Shown: piece after piece, positions 50,608 through 59,186 of the stretch | How the letters are laid out: each line of letters opens with the position of its first letter | Numbering within the stretch: position 1 is the first letter of the stretch | Source: an uncultured Clostridia bacterium | GTDB lineage: Bacteria; Bacillota; Clostridia; Oscillospirales; Ruminococcaceae | DNA length: 64,000 nt | Direction of reading: 5' to 3' | Assembly (NCBI GenBank): GCA_947628655.1 | Contig: CANRAS010000004.1 | Location: 62,001 to 126,000 of the forward strand | Notes under the pieces: generated by a model | The model's input: only the letters and a program-made list of their open reading frames with translations | Databases searched by the model: none | Told to the model about the DNA's origin: nothing | Program-made: the position numbers and the translations under genes

Positions 50608-51988
50608 TGAAAAGCTCCTTTAATTTCTTCTGTACAAGTCCGATTTGCGTATTTACGCTGTCTGCCGACGGACCGCCGTAGGATTTGCGCTCCTTAACGC
50701 AGGTGTCAAGCGAAATCGCATTGTAAACGTCGTCGCCGAAAAGTTCGCTTGCTTTTTTATATTCGGAAAGCGGGAGTTCCTCAAGCGTAGTGTTTTTACT
50801 AATGCAAAGCGCTACTAGCCCGCCCGTTATCTTATAAGCCGTGCGGAACGGCATACCCTTTTTTACGAGATAATCCGCGCAGTCCGTGGCGTTTATAAAG
50901 CCCTTTGCCGCCGCTTTTCGCATATTATCGGGAAGTACTTTCATCGTGTCAAGCATTGGAATAAACGTCACAAGACAGAGTTTTATGTTGTCCACCGCGT
51001 CAAAAATCGCCTCTTTGTCCTCCTGCATATCCTTGTTGTACGCGAGGGGCAACCCTTTCATCATCGTGAGCAGCGTCATATTGTCGCCGATAACACGAGC
51101 GGTCTTTCCGCGTATAAGTTCGGTAACATCGGGATTTTTCTTCTGCGGCATTATGCTTGAACCCGTCGAAAACGCGTCGTCAAGTTCTATGAACTTAAAT
51201 TCCCACGAACACCATAAAATTATTTCTTCGGAAAAACGCGAAAGATGTATCATACATATTGAAAGCGCGCTTGCGAGTTCGATACAGAAATCGCGGTCGG
51301 AAACGCCGTCAAGCGAATTTGCCATAGGCTCTGCCATTTCGAGCAGGGAAGTGGTTCGCTCCCTGTCGATGTTGTAAGTAGTCCCCGCGAGGGCACAACT
51401 TCCCAGAGGGTTTACATTCATACGCTTTTCCGTATCGCAAAGCCTTTCAATGTCGCGCAGCAGCATTTGCGCATAAGCCATCAGATGATGACCGAACGTA
51501 ATGGGCTGCGCTCTTTGCAGATGTGTATATCCGGGCATAATAGTTTCGGTATGCTTTTCGGCAATCTTACAAAGAGTTTCTGTAAGCTGTTTTATAAGAG
51601 CCTTTACTTCTTTTATCTCGTCGCGAAGATACAGACGTATGTCAAGCGCTACCTGATCGTTTCGCGAACGCGATGTGTGCAGTCTTTTCCCGACGTCGCC
51701 GAGCCGTTTTGTAAGCTCCGCCTCGATGAACATATGAACGTCCTCCGCGTTCGGGTCAAATTCAAGAGAGCCGTTTTCTATATCGGCTAAAATCTCTTTA
51801 AGTCCGCCGATAATCGCAAGGCTGTCCTCCATACTGATTATTCCTTGTTCACCGAGCATAGTCGCATGGGCAATACTGCCCGCAATATCCTGTTTATACA
51901 TTCGTGCGTCGAATGATATAGAAGAATTGAAAGCGTTTACCTTGCTGTCAACTTCCTTTGAAAATCTTCCCGCCCACATCATTGCCAT
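50600..51988 (-). CDS. argH: Argininosuccinate lyase
   Basis: 462 residues, AGAGGA site. Splits argininosuccinate into arginine and fumarate. Motifs: MWAGRFSKEVD, VHMFIEAELTKRLG, HTSRSRNDQVA, MPGYTHLQRAQPITFGHH and GSSIMPQKKNPDVTE with the conserved Ser loop. The gene follows the DUF3592 membrane gene by 26 bases and overlaps argC. It is separated from argG by two genes of unknown role. Confidence 0.96.
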   Translation of the reverse strand: MAMMWAGRFSKEVDSKVNAFNSSISFDARMYKQDIAGSIAHATMLGEQGIISMEDSLAIIGGLKEILADIENGSLEFDPNAEDVHMFIEAELTKRLGDVGKRLHTSRSRNDQVALDIRLYLRDEIKEVKALIKQLTETLCKIAEKHTETIMPGYTHLQRAQPITFGHHLMAYAQMLLRDIERLCDTEKRMNVNPLGSCALAGTTYNIDRERTTSLLEMAEPMANSLDGVSDRDFCIELASALSICMIHLSRFSEEIILWCSWEFKFIELDDAFSTGSSIMPQKKNPDVTELIRGKTARVIGDNMTLLTMMKGLPLAYNKDMQEDKEAIFDAVDNIKLCLVTFIPMLDTMKVLPDNMRKAAAKGFINATDCADYLVKKGMPFRTAYKITGGLVALCISKNTTLEELPLSEYKKASELFGDDVYNAISLDTCVKERKSYGGPSADSVNTQIGLVQKKLKELFNG

Positions 51989-52014
51989 TTTATCTTCCTC
52001 TTTCGCTTAAAATA

Positions 52015-52485
52015 TCAAGGATTTCCCGATATATAGGAGAACGCCTCTAACAGCGCGTCAGCCGCAATCACGATCATAATGATAACAAAGTTAAATATCA
52101 GGCTTTTAAGCTGATAGCCCTCGCCCGAAAGCCCCGTATAATCCTGTATCACCGATTTTTCGGGGTCGTTGCTGTCGCACAGCACCGTGAATTTCTGCCC
52201 AACGCGCACGGACTGTTTGTTTATCAGTATAAAATCCTTGTAAACTTTCCGATAACCTACTTCATAATGAAGTTTTACCGTATATTGCGTAGTCATATCA
52301 TCGATACGTTCTTCTTTAATATCGACAACTTCCGCCTCCGCGCTTATCACATCGCGGTCTTTTTTTATGTATTTGATTTCTCGTATGCGCTTTAACATCG
52401 GAAAAAGGCGTATTGATACTGCAATTAAATCAATTACCGCCAGTATAAGTACAATATTGAGAAATAATTTAAGTCCCGGCGACAT
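52015..52485 (-). CDS. DUF3592-like membrane protein
   Basis: 156 residues from ATG 52485 (GGAGG site); eleven in-frame codons lie upstream. One N-terminal membrane helix (LFLNIVLILAVIDLIAVSI), a beta-rich middle (AEAEVVDIKEERIDDMTTQY, VGQKFTVLCDSNDPEKSVI) typical of DUF3592, and a C-terminal membrane helix (IFNFVIIMIVIAADALLE). Function unknown. It begins the second part of the arg cluster, just after a terminator-like hairpin; a link to arginine synthesis is doubtful. Confidence 0.7.
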   Translation of the reverse strand: MSPGLKLFLNIVLILAVIDLIAVSIRLFPMLKRIREIKYIKKDRDVISAEAEVVDIKEERIDDMTTQYTVKLHYEVGYRKVYKDFILINKQSVRVGQKFTVLCDSNDPEKSVIQDYTGLSGEGYQLKSLIFNFVIIMIVIAADALLEAFSYISGNP

Positions 52486-52544
52486 ATTCCCTCCGTATCC
52501 GATGAATAAATTCATCACGCTGATTTGTATAATTTCTTGAAAAA

Positions 52545-52572
52545 CCGCAAAGCGGGTCTTTCACCGCTTTGC
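52545..52572 (-). terminator. Terminator after the argG-orf233 pair
   Basis: GCAAAGCGG and CCGCTTTGC form a 9-bp stem on both strands; on the minus strand GGTTTTT follows. It splits the arg cluster into two transcription units or attenuates transcription between them. Confidence 0.7.
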
Positions 52573-52578
52573 TTTGTA

Positions 52579-53280
52579 TTAGAACAGTTTTTCAAATACA
52601 CTAAAGGTTTCGTCGCTCATTTTGCGTACAGATCCCGAAAGCGACATCGTGGAGAAACGACCGTTTTTGTCCAGCTTTAGCGGTTTTAAAGACGCTTTCG
52701 TGTTGCCGAAAAGCAAGGTTTTCGCCGTTTCAAGCGGGATCTCGCGCGGATAGATTTCCGAGCCGTGCTCACCGCTCGCCGCCTGTTCCGCACAACAAGT
52801 CTTTGGTTCCTGCGTAAACAGGTGAGGAGGTTCTTCCATTTCCCATTCGCGGTATTCGCGGGTTATATCATCAGGAATATTGTCCTCTTTCGGGTTTTCC
52901 ATTCCGCTATAGCGTAAACTAATGTATGTGTTTTTCCCCGTAACAAACCCGCTGTCGCGGCAAAAAGCGACAAACTCGCCGCGCGGTTCTCTCCAGTAAT
53001 ACGCCGTGCCCTTAGGAATAAGCGCACTGTATGCTCTGCCAAGTTCGCGTATTGTGTATTCAAACGCACACTCGATTTTCTCAACGGGAAGTCTTGCCAT
53101 AACCGCCAAAGTGCCGTTTTTAAGCGTCACGGGGTAAATAATATCACCGACTTTTACCGATCTTATGTACGGCATAATCGTGTGGTGACTGCCGTACACA
53201 ACTTTCAAAGGACCTTTGTCACGGTTTTTTTCGACCTTCTGCACATATTCCTTTGACCAGTAAACCATAAATCCGTGCAT
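52579..53280 (-). CDS. Unknown protein translationally coupled to argG
   Basis: 233 residues; the start ATG overlaps the argG stop as TAATG. No membrane segment or signal peptide. The first half (YWSKEYVQKVEKNRDKGPLK, then VKVGDIIYPVTLKNGTLAVM and ARLPVEKIECAFEYT) reads like an ASCH/PUA- or EVE-like beta barrel that could bind modified nucleotides or RNA. The second half is acidic and Pro-rich, with ITREYREWEMEEPPHLF and a CCAEQ element. I do not recognise the family. Coupling with argG implies linked expression, not necessarily a linked function. Confidence 0.55.
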   Translation of the reverse strand: MHGFMVYWSKEYVQKVEKNRDKGPLKVVYGSHHTIMPYIRSVKVGDIIYPVTLKNGTLAVMARLPVEKIECAFEYTIRELGRAYSALIPKGTAYYWREPRGEFVAFCRDSGFVTGKNTYISLRYSGMENPKEDNIPDDITREYREWEMEEPPHLFTQEPKTCCAEQAASGEHGSEIYPREIPLETAKTLLFGNTKASLKPLKLDKNGRFSTMSLSGSVRKMSDETFSVFEKLF

Positions 53281-54506
53281 TACTTGTTGTTTCTTTCCTT
53301 GTCAAGCAGAGCCTTTACCTTGATAGGCAGACCGAACAGGTTGATAAAGCCCGCGCTGTCTTTCTGGTCGTAAACATCGTCCTCGCCGAACGACGCGAAG
53401 TCCTCGCTGTAAAGAGTATACGGCGAAGTTACGCCCGCGTTTATGATATTGCCCTTGTAGAGTTTAAGTTTTACATCGCCCGTGCAGGTTTCCTGCGTCT
53501 TATCGACGAAAGCGTCCATTGCCTCGCGCAGGGGAGTGTACCATTGACCGTTATATACTATATCGGCATACTTTTGAGCAAGACCCGCCTTAAAGTGCTG
53601 TGTTTCCTTATCAAGACAAATCGTTTCAAGAACGTCGTGTGCGTGGTAAAGAATAGTACCGCCGGGGGTTTCGTAAACTCCTCTTGACTTCATACCGACA
53701 AGTCTGTTTTCAACAATATCATAAAGCCCTATGCCGTTCTCGCCGCCCAGCTTGTTAAGCGCCTTTATCAGTTTTACGCCGTCCATTTTCTCGCCGTCAA
53801 GCGCGGTGGGAATGCCCTTTTCAAAGTGGATTGTAACGTAAGTGGGCTTATCGGGCGCCTGTTCGGGAGAAACGCCAAGTTCAAGAAATCCCGGCTTGTT
53901 GTATTGCGGTTCGTTTGCGGGATCTTCAAGGTCAAGACCCTCGTGCGACAAGTGCCAGAGGTTCATATCTTTGGAGTAGTTGGTTTCGCGGTTAATCTTA
54001 ATCGGAACATTGTGAGCCTCCGCGTAATCAATTTCCTGGTCGCGCGATTTAAGATCCCATATTCTCCACGGCGCGATTATCGCAATCTCAGGCGCTAAAG
54101 CCTTTATCGTAAGTTCAAAGCGCACTTGGTCGTTGCCCTTGCCCGTACAGCCGTGGCAGATAGCGTCCGCGTTTTCTTTCTTTGCTATTTCAACAAGTCT
54201 TTTTGCGATAGGAGGACGCGCAAACGATGTTCCGAGAAGATAGCCCTCGTATCTTGCGCCCGCTTTCAGAGTGGGGAAGATAAAGTCGTTTACAAATTCG
54301 TCCTGAATATCCTCGATATAGAGTTTAGACGCGCCTGTTTTCTTTGCGCGTTCTTCAAGCTCCTCTATTTCGGAATCCTGCCCGACGTTTCCCGCAACGC
54401 AGATTACCTCAACGCCGGGGTATGTTTCTTTCAGCCACGGGATAATAATAGACGTATCAAGCCCGCCCGAATATGCCAAAATTACCTTTTTAATTTCTTT
54501 AGCCAT
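53280..54506 (-). CDS. argG: Argininosuccinate synthase
   Basis: 408 residues. Condenses citrulline and aspartate using ATP. Motifs: [17 protein letters not shown] (PP-loop), [46 protein letters not shown] and [29 protein letters not shown] precedes the ATG at 54506. It leads the minus-strand arg cluster from its own promoter, and its stop overlaps the next gene's start. Confidence 0.96.
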   Translation of the reverse strand: MAKEIKKVILAYSGGLDTSIIIPWLKETYPGVEVICVAGNVGQDSEIEELEERAKKTGASKLYIEDIQDEFVNDFIFPTLKAGARYEGYLLGTSFARPPIAKRLVEIAKKENADAICHGCTGKGNDQVRFELTIKALAPEIAIIAPWRIWDLKSRDQEIDYAEAHNVPIKINRETNYSKDMNLWHLSHEGLDLEDPANEPQYNKPGFLELGVSPEQAPDKPTYVTIHFEKGIPTALDGEKMDGVKLIKALNKLGGENGIGLYDIVENRLVGMKSRGVYETPGGTILYHAHDVLETICLDKETQHFKAGLAQKYADIVYNGQWYTPLREAMDAFVDKTQETCTGDVKLKLYKGNIINAGVTSPYTLYSEDFASFGEDDVYDQKDSAGFINLFGLPIKVKALLDKERNNK

Positions 54507-54544
54507 AATATGTTACTCCTTTAGAAAAAATATTTACAATTAAT

Positions 54545-54572
54545 ATTATACACGGTTTTTCGGAAATGTCAA
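54545..54572 (-). promoter_or_regulatory. argG promoter
   Basis: Minus-strand TTGACA (54567-54572), 16-base spacer, TATAAT with an upstream TG (54545-54550). It is divergent from the XRE promoter. Confidence 0.8.
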
Positions 54573-54638
54573 GCAAAAATATTCATTTTTACGCATAATA
54601 TCCAAAAAATTGAAAATTTTTTCTTTGTGAAATTATAC

Positions 54639-54667
54639 TTGACAAAATCCGCGTTCACTGTTATAAT
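54639..54667 (+). promoter_or_regulatory. Perfect sigma-A promoter of the XRE-ImmA-M42 run
   Basis: TTGACA (54639-54644), 17-base spacer, TATAAT (54662-54667), 45 bases before the ATG at 54712. An imperfect A/T palindrome (54603-54622) lies upstream and could be an operator. Confidence 0.85.
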
Positions 54668-54711
54668 ATAATTATGAAAGATTTGGCATTTTGAGAATGG
54701 AGAGGTATACT

Positions 54712-55125
54712 ATGAAATTCAACGAAAAACTTGATATTTTGCTTAACCGCAAGCATTTTAAGCGGGTGGAGTTCGCCGAAAAAATCGGCGTGACCTACCG
54801 CGCGTTCGCTTATTATCTCAGCGATAACCGCATACCGCGCCGCAGGATACTCGAACGCGTAGCAAAGGAACTCGACGTAACGCCCGAATTTCTCACCGAC
54901 GACAGCAAGGAACTTCGGCTTTCGGGCGAGGAACAGCTGCTTAAAAAGATTTCCGCGCATAACGCAAATTCTCCCGAAACTTTAAAGATAACTGCGGAGG
55001 CGTCAAAGTTCCTGTCTAAATCGAGGGGACTTTTTGCGGGCAACTCTCTGTCCGAGGAAGATAAAGAGGATTTAATGCGCTGTCTTACGGAAATATACGA
55101 GGATTCCCGCAAGGGCAGGAAATAA
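54712..55125 (+). CDS. XRE-family transcriptional regulator
   Basis: 137 residues from ATG 54712 (GGAGAGG six bases upstream; the frame opens 7 codons earlier at TTG). The N-terminal helix-turn-helix reads MKFNEKLDILLNRKHFKRVE, AEKIGVTYRAFAYYLSDNRI, then RRRILERVAKELDVTPEFL. The rest is helical. Its stop overlaps the start of an ImmA/IrrE peptidase, as in ImmR-ImmA pairs, where the peptidase cleaves the repressor to derepress genes. The next genes are peptidases and a GNAT rather than an integrative element. Confidence 0.9.
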   Translation: MKFNEKLDILLNRKHFKRVEFAEKIGVTYRAFAYYLSDNRIPRRRILERVAKELDVTPEFLTDDSKELRLSGEEQLLKKISAHNANSPETLKITAEASKFLSKSRGLFAGNSLSEEDKEDLMRCLTEIYEDSRKGRK

Positions 55126-55619
55126 TGCGTCGGATAATCGAAACGGCAGAACAAGTTATCGAGAATTACGGCGGGAAAGACGTTTTTGAAACAGCGGAAA
55201 ACGCGGGCGTGAAAGTATGGTTCAGAAAACTCGGCGGTCTGAAAGGATTATATATCTGCGAAAACGGGGTAAGGTATATAGTGATAAACGAACAGTTAGA
55301 CGTAACTATGCAAAAAGTCGTCTGCGCGCACGAATTGGGACACGACGTGCTTCACAGGGAACTTTCCGCAGGCGGAATACGCGAGGGAACATTGTTTCTG
55401 GATACTGACAAAACCGAACGCGAGGCCAATCTTTTCGCGGCGTGCGTGCTTATTTCCGACGATGAAATCCTGAGCGCCGCGTCCGAATGTGACGATATAA
55501 ACGGCGCAGCGTCGCTTATCGGTTTCCCGTCCGAACTTGTAAAGTACAAACTCCGAATTATGAATAAAAAAGGATATAACTTCAGAGTTGACGAAACCGA
55601 AAATGATTTTCTTAAATAG
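55125..55619 (+). CDS. ImmA/IrrE-family metallo-endopeptidase
   Basis: 164 residues, start overlapping the XRE stop. Zinc protease motif AHELGHDVLH (HExxH) with a third ligand in TEREANLFAACVLI, plus the family strands GLYICENGVRYIVINEQL. Predicted to cleave the adjacent XRE repressor in response to a signal. No membrane segment. It stops 14 bases before the first M42 gene. A toxin-antitoxin or phage origin is possible, but nothing mobile is nearby. Confidence 0.9.
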   Translation: MRRIIETAEQVIENYGGKDVFETAENAGVKVWFRKLGGLKGLYICENGVRYIVINEQLDVTMQKVVCAHELGHDVLHRELSAGGIREGTLFLDTDKTEREANLFAACVLISDDEILSAASECDDINGAASLIGFPSELVKYKLRIMNKKGYNFRVDETENDFLK

Positions 55620-55633
55620 AGAGGTGTATTGTT

Positions 55634-56656
55634 TTGAATATTAAATCGCTTTTGAAAACAATGACGGAGAAAGTCGGCGTTTCGGGCAATGAATTTGCCG
55701 CGTCGAACGCAGCCGCCGAACTTTTAAAACAGTACGCCGAGGACGTTAATGTTGACGCTTTCGGGAACGTCACGGGATTTGTAAAGTCGGGGAGAGCGGA
55801 CGCAAAAACGCTTATGCTTGACGCGCATATCGACCAGGTGGGTTATATCGTGACAAATATTGATGAAAACGGCTTTATCAGCGTTGGAACGTGCGGAAGT
55901 CCCGATGTGAAAACCATACTTGCGCAGTCCGTGACGGTACACGGCAAAAAGGACATACAAGGCGTTGTTTCAACGCTCCCTCCGCACGTTCTGAAAAGTG
56001 AAAGCGCGCCCAAAGCCGAAGAAATATCAATAGATGTCGGAATGAACAAGGCGCAGGTTATGGAAATAGTATCGCTCGGCGATTTCGTCACGGTAAATTC
56101 CGCTTTCAGAGAACTTGCGGGCAACGTTATATCCGCGCCCGCCGTTGACGACAGGAGCGGTGTTTGCGCGATATTGTCGGCTTTGGATATGCTAAAGGGC
56201 AAGAAAATGGCTTATAACATTGCCGTCAGCTTTTCGGCGCAGGAGGAAACGGGCGAACGCGGCGCAACGCAGACGGCTTTTCGGATAGCGCCCGATGAAT
56301 GTATCGCCGTTGACGTTTCGTTCGGGAGAACGCCCGACAGCAGTCCCAAAGAAACAGCAGAACTCGGCAGCGGCGTTATGATAGGATATTCGCCGTCTTT
56401 AGACAGCGGAATGTCAAACTCTCTGAGAGCGCTTGCAAGAAATAAGAATATCGCGTTTACCGAAGAAGTAATGCCGGGTTCAACGGGTACAAACGCCGAC
56501 GCGATAGGCGTTTCGGGCGCGGGAGTAAAATGCTGTACGCTGTCATTTCCGATAAGATATATGCACACGCCCGTTGAGTGCGTTGACCTCGGCGATGTGG
56601 AACTTACGGCAAGGCTTATCTGCGAATACGCCCTCGGAGGTGCTGACGATGTTTGA
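55634..56656 (+). CDS. M42-family aminopeptidase (glutamyl aminopeptidase/FrvX-like), first copy
   Basis: 340 residues; TTG start at 55634, with AGAGG nine bases upstream. Co-catalytic zinc peptidase: metal ligands in LDAHIDQVGYI, VDDRSGVCAI, QEETGERGATQ (catalytic Glu), DVSFG and the late YMHTPVE. These enzymes form self-compartmentalising dodecamers that trim peptides. It overlaps the second M42 gene by eight bases. The two M42 genes are homologous but not close copies, suggesting hetero-complexes or different specificities. Confidence 0.92.
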   Translation: MNIKSLLKTMTEKVGVSGNEFAASNAAAELLKQYAEDVNVDAFGNVTGFVKSGRADAKTLMLDAHIDQVGYIVTNIDENGFISVGTCGSPDVKTILAQSVTVHGKKDIQGVVSTLPPHVLKSESAPKAEEISIDVGMNKAQVMEIVSLGDFVTVNSAFRELAGNVISAPAVDDRSGVCAILSALDMLKGKKMAYNIAVSFSAQEETGERGATQTAFRIAPDECIAVDVSFGRTPDSSPKETAELGSGVMIGYSPSLDSGMSNSLRALARNKNIAFTEEVMPGSTGTNADAIGVSGAGVKCCTLSFPIRYMHTPVECVDLGDVELTARLICEYALGGADDV

Positions 56657-57644
56657 CGAACTTAAAACGCTTTGTGAACTTAACGGCACATCGGGCGATG
56701 AAAGCCGTGTGCGTAACTATATCGAAACGCATATTAATGCGGATAAGATAACGACCGACCCCCTCGGCAATCTGCTGGTATTCAAAAAGGGCAGAAAAAC
56801 GCCCGATAAAAAGATAATGTTTGCCGCGCATATGGACGAAGTGGGCTTTATAATAACCGACGTTTCCGAAAACGGTTTTTTAAGTTTCGGCGCGGTTGGC
56901 GGGATAAATCCCTCGGTGGTTCTCGGACGGGCATTGTGCGTTGATAATAAAGCGTTCGGCATTGTCGGAACAAAGGCTGTTCATCAGCAGTCCAAAGAAG
57001 AACGCGGAAAGATACCGCCGTTTGACGAAATGTATATAGACGTCGGCGGGAATGTGGATATATCCCGCGGAAGTTTTGCGTATTTTGACACGGATTTCTT
57101 CCGATTTGGCGACGGATTTATCAAGGGCAAAGCGATAGACGACCGCGCGGGTTGTCTTATTATGATGGATATGATAAACGGCGAACCCGAATACGACGCG
57201 TGGTACGCGTTCACGGTTCAAGAGGAAATCGGAACGCGCGGTTCAAAAACGGCGGCGTTTACAATAGCGCCCGATGCCGCAATTGTTTTGGAAACGACAA
57301 CAGCCTGCGATGCCGCGGGCGTTTCGGGCAGTAAAAAGGTATGCGAACTAGGCAAAGGCGCGGTGGTGTCTTATATGGACAAACGCACTATATACGATAG
57401 AGAATTGTACAGTCTTGCATTTAAAACTGCCGAAGAAAACGGCATACCCGTGCAGACGAAAACGCTTGTCGCGGGCGGGAACGACAGCGGTTCTATTCAC
57501 ATAAGCCGAGGAGGAGTACGCACCTGCGCTGTCTCCGTTCCGTGCAGGAATTTGCACTCCCCGTCGTGCGTAATAAAAGAAAGCGATTATTTTGCCGTGA
57601 AGAAACTCGCCGAAAAAATGCTGTCCGCTGTCGCGGAAATATGA
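56649..57644 (+). CDS. M42-family aminopeptidase, second copy
   Basis: 331 residues from ATG 56649 (GGAGG nine bases upstream); in-frame sequence from 56574 overlaps the first copy. Ligands: FAAHMDEVGFI, IDDRAGCLIMM, VQEEIGTRGSKTA, ETTTACD and NLHSPSCVI, the full M42 set. The N-terminal MFDELKTLCELNGTSGDES is typical. The stop overlaps the next start as ATGA. Same role as the first copy in the terminal steps of peptide degradation. Confidence 0.92.
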   Translation: MFDELKTLCELNGTSGDESRVRNYIETHINADKITTDPLGNLLVFKKGRKTPDKKIMFAAHMDEVGFIITDVSENGFLSFGAVGGINPSVVLGRALCVDNKAFGIVGTKAVHQQSKEERGKIPPFDEMYIDVGGNVDISRGSFAYFDTDFFRFGDGFIKGKAIDDRAGCLIMMDMINGEPEYDAWYAFTVQEEIGTRGSKTAAFTIAPDAAIVLETTTACDAAGVSGSKKVCELGKGAVVSYMDKRTIYDRELYSLAFKTAEENGIPVQTKTLVAGGNDSGSIHISRGGVRTCAVSVPCRNLHSPSCVIKESDYFAVKKLAEKMLSAVAEI

Positions 57645-58345
57645 TAAAACGAGTATACCTCGCGGACGAACTCGCCGAACTCCCGCCCCGTGGCGTTGAG
57701 GCGCAGAAAATACGCTCTCTGTTAATGTCATACGGCACAAAATACGATTTTTGCCGTTTTTACGTTTCGGAAAGCGTTATTATGTGCGAAATGAACGGCG
57801 CGTATGTCGTCAGCGAAATCAGCGAAATTCGTGATATAAGCGAGATTGTTGACTTCTTCAAATTCGCGGGTTTTTCGGAGATATTCTGCTCCGATAATTT
57901 GGGAGAACGGCTTTCACTCGCTTTGAATTGCAATTTGGAAACAATCAGCCTTATGCGCTGTGCAGGCGAACGCGAAACCCGCGCGGAACTTGACAAAGCG
58001 CCGAACCTCAGCGCAGTATACGAAATTCTCAAAACGGCTTTCGATATGGATTTTGAAACTTGGTATACGGATATGTCACATAGAATACGCCACGGAATTG
58101 CAAAGGCGCGTACCTTAGAAAACTCCGCGCTGATAGTTCAGTATGATTTGAACGGCGAGGCTCTGCTGTCGCAGATAGCTACTGTTCCCGAAAAACGCGG
58201 GCAGGGAAGTGCCTCACGGCTTATTAAAGCCGTATGCGGGGAGTTGTCAGACAGCGCGGTATATGTCCTTTGTCAAGATGATTTAATCCCGTTCTATAGC
58301 CGAATAGGTTTTGAAAAAGCCGATGTTAAAGCCGTTCTTCGCTGA
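57641..58345 (+). CDS. GNAT-family N-acetyltransferase
   Basis: 234 residues from ATG 57641, overlapping the M42 stop (ATGA). The frame is open back to 57542 but lies in the M42 gene. The C-terminal third has the acetyl-CoA-binding motif (SQIATVPEKRGQGSASRLIK, R/QxxGxG/S) and VYVLCQDDLIPFYSRIGFEK. The N-terminal part is a divergent GNAT-like half (FCRFYVSESVIMCEMNGAYV), making it a two-lobe acetyltransferase. Substrate unknown. Last gene of its run, followed by a strong terminator. Confidence 0.85.
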   Translation: MIKRVYLADELAELPPRGVEAQKIRSLLMSYGTKYDFCRFYVSESVIMCEMNGAYVVSEISEIRDISEIVDFFKFAGFSEIFCSDNLGERLSLALNCNLETISLMRCAGERETRAELDKAPNLSAVYEILKTAFDMDFETWYTDMSHRIRHGIAKARTLENSALIVQYDLNGEALLSQIATVPEKRGQGSASRLIKAVCGELSDSAVYVLCQDDLIPFYSRIGFEKADVKAVLR

Positions 58346-58370
58346 ATTTCCACGAAAATTTATTAAATAT

Positions 58371-58415
58371 AAACAGCGTTCTTTCGCTTTATAGTGTGAA
58401 AGAACGCTGTTTTTT
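58371..58415 (+). terminator. Terminator after the M42-GNAT run
   Basis: A 15-bp stem (58371-58385 with 58398-58412) followed by TTTTTT. Confidence 0.9.
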
Positions 58416-58446
58416 CTAAAAATTTAATAAAATTTCCGCATAAATA

Positions 58447-58475
58447 TTGACTAAATAAAGATTTTGTGGTACAAT
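58447..58475 (+). promoter_or_regulatory. Promoter of the tmk-mltG-U32 run
   Basis: TTGACT (58447-58452), 17-base spacer, TACAAT (58470-58475) with an upstream TGG. Confidence 0.7.
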
Positions 58476-58511
58476 ATATATGTATAATTATGAAATAGCG
58501 GGATGTGTGTT

Positions 58512-59186
58512 ATGAAAAACGGAAAACTAATCGTTTTAGAGGGTCTGGACGGCTGCGGAAAAACCACTCAGCTTGACCTCGCTCTCGAATATCTCAAAGA
58601 AAACGGCGTTAAGTGCCGCGCTTTGAGTTTCCCGAACTACGACGAACTCAGCGGACAGCTTATAAAAGAGTATCTCGACGGCAAAATCCCGTGTGATGAA
58701 ACGCGCGGAGCATATGCCGCCTCGATGATGTACGCAATCGACAGGTATGTAAGCTACATCAACGACTGGAAACAGTTTTACGATGCGGGAGGGATACTCC
58801 TGACGAGCCGTTATACGACCTCAAACGCGATTTATCAGCTTACGAAAGTAAGACCCGAAGAGCAGGATTATTTCCTGAACTGGCTGTTCGATATTGAATA
58901 CGGCAAACTCGAACTTCCCGAACCCGACCTTGTGCTTTTCCTCGATATGCCGATAGAAGTATCTCAAAAACTTCTTGAAAAGCGCTATCTTGGCGATAAC
59001 AAGAAAAAGGATATTCACGAGCGTAATGTCGAATATTTGCAGGAATGTCGGAAAAGCGCGCTTTTTGTTGCGCAGAGGTACGGCTGGAAAATCATCGAAT
59101 GTTCGGACGGGCGTTATCCGCTGACTATTGAAGAGGTATATAACGAAATACGAAATTGCTTAAAGGTCTTGACGAATTATGCTTGA
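58512..59186 (+). CDS. tmk: Thymidylate kinase
   Basis: 224 residues from ATG 58512; an in-frame ATG at 58503 lies too close to the GGGA sequence. Phosphorylates dTMP to dTDP. P-loop LEGLDGCGKTTQL, DRYVSYINDW, the DR(Y/x)-like TSRYTTSNAIYQ, PDLVLFLDMPIEVS, and a lid region with KRYLGDNKKKDIHERN. It is somewhat unusual in lacking the DRY of classical Tmk at the usual place and could be a deoxynucleoside-kinase-like relative. It overlaps the DUF2156 gene. Confidence 0.85.
   Translation: MKNGKLIVLEGLDGCGKTTQLDLALEYLKENGVKCRALSFPNYDELSGQLIKEYLDGKIPCDETRGAYAASMMYAIDRYVSYINDWKQFYDAGGILLTSRYTTSNAIYQLTKVRPEEQDYFLNWLFDIEYGKLELPEPDLVLFLDMPIEVSQKLLEKRYLGDNKKKDIHERNVEYLQECRKSALFVAQRYGWKIIECSDGRYPLTIEEVYNEIRNCLKVLTNYA

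Noticed and set aside
54572-54585. Possible ARG box (minus strand TGAATATTTTTGCT) at the argG promoter
   Set aside because: Only one half matches the TGAAT..ATTCA consensus and no argR is in the window; a motif search with ArgR sites from relatives would be needed.
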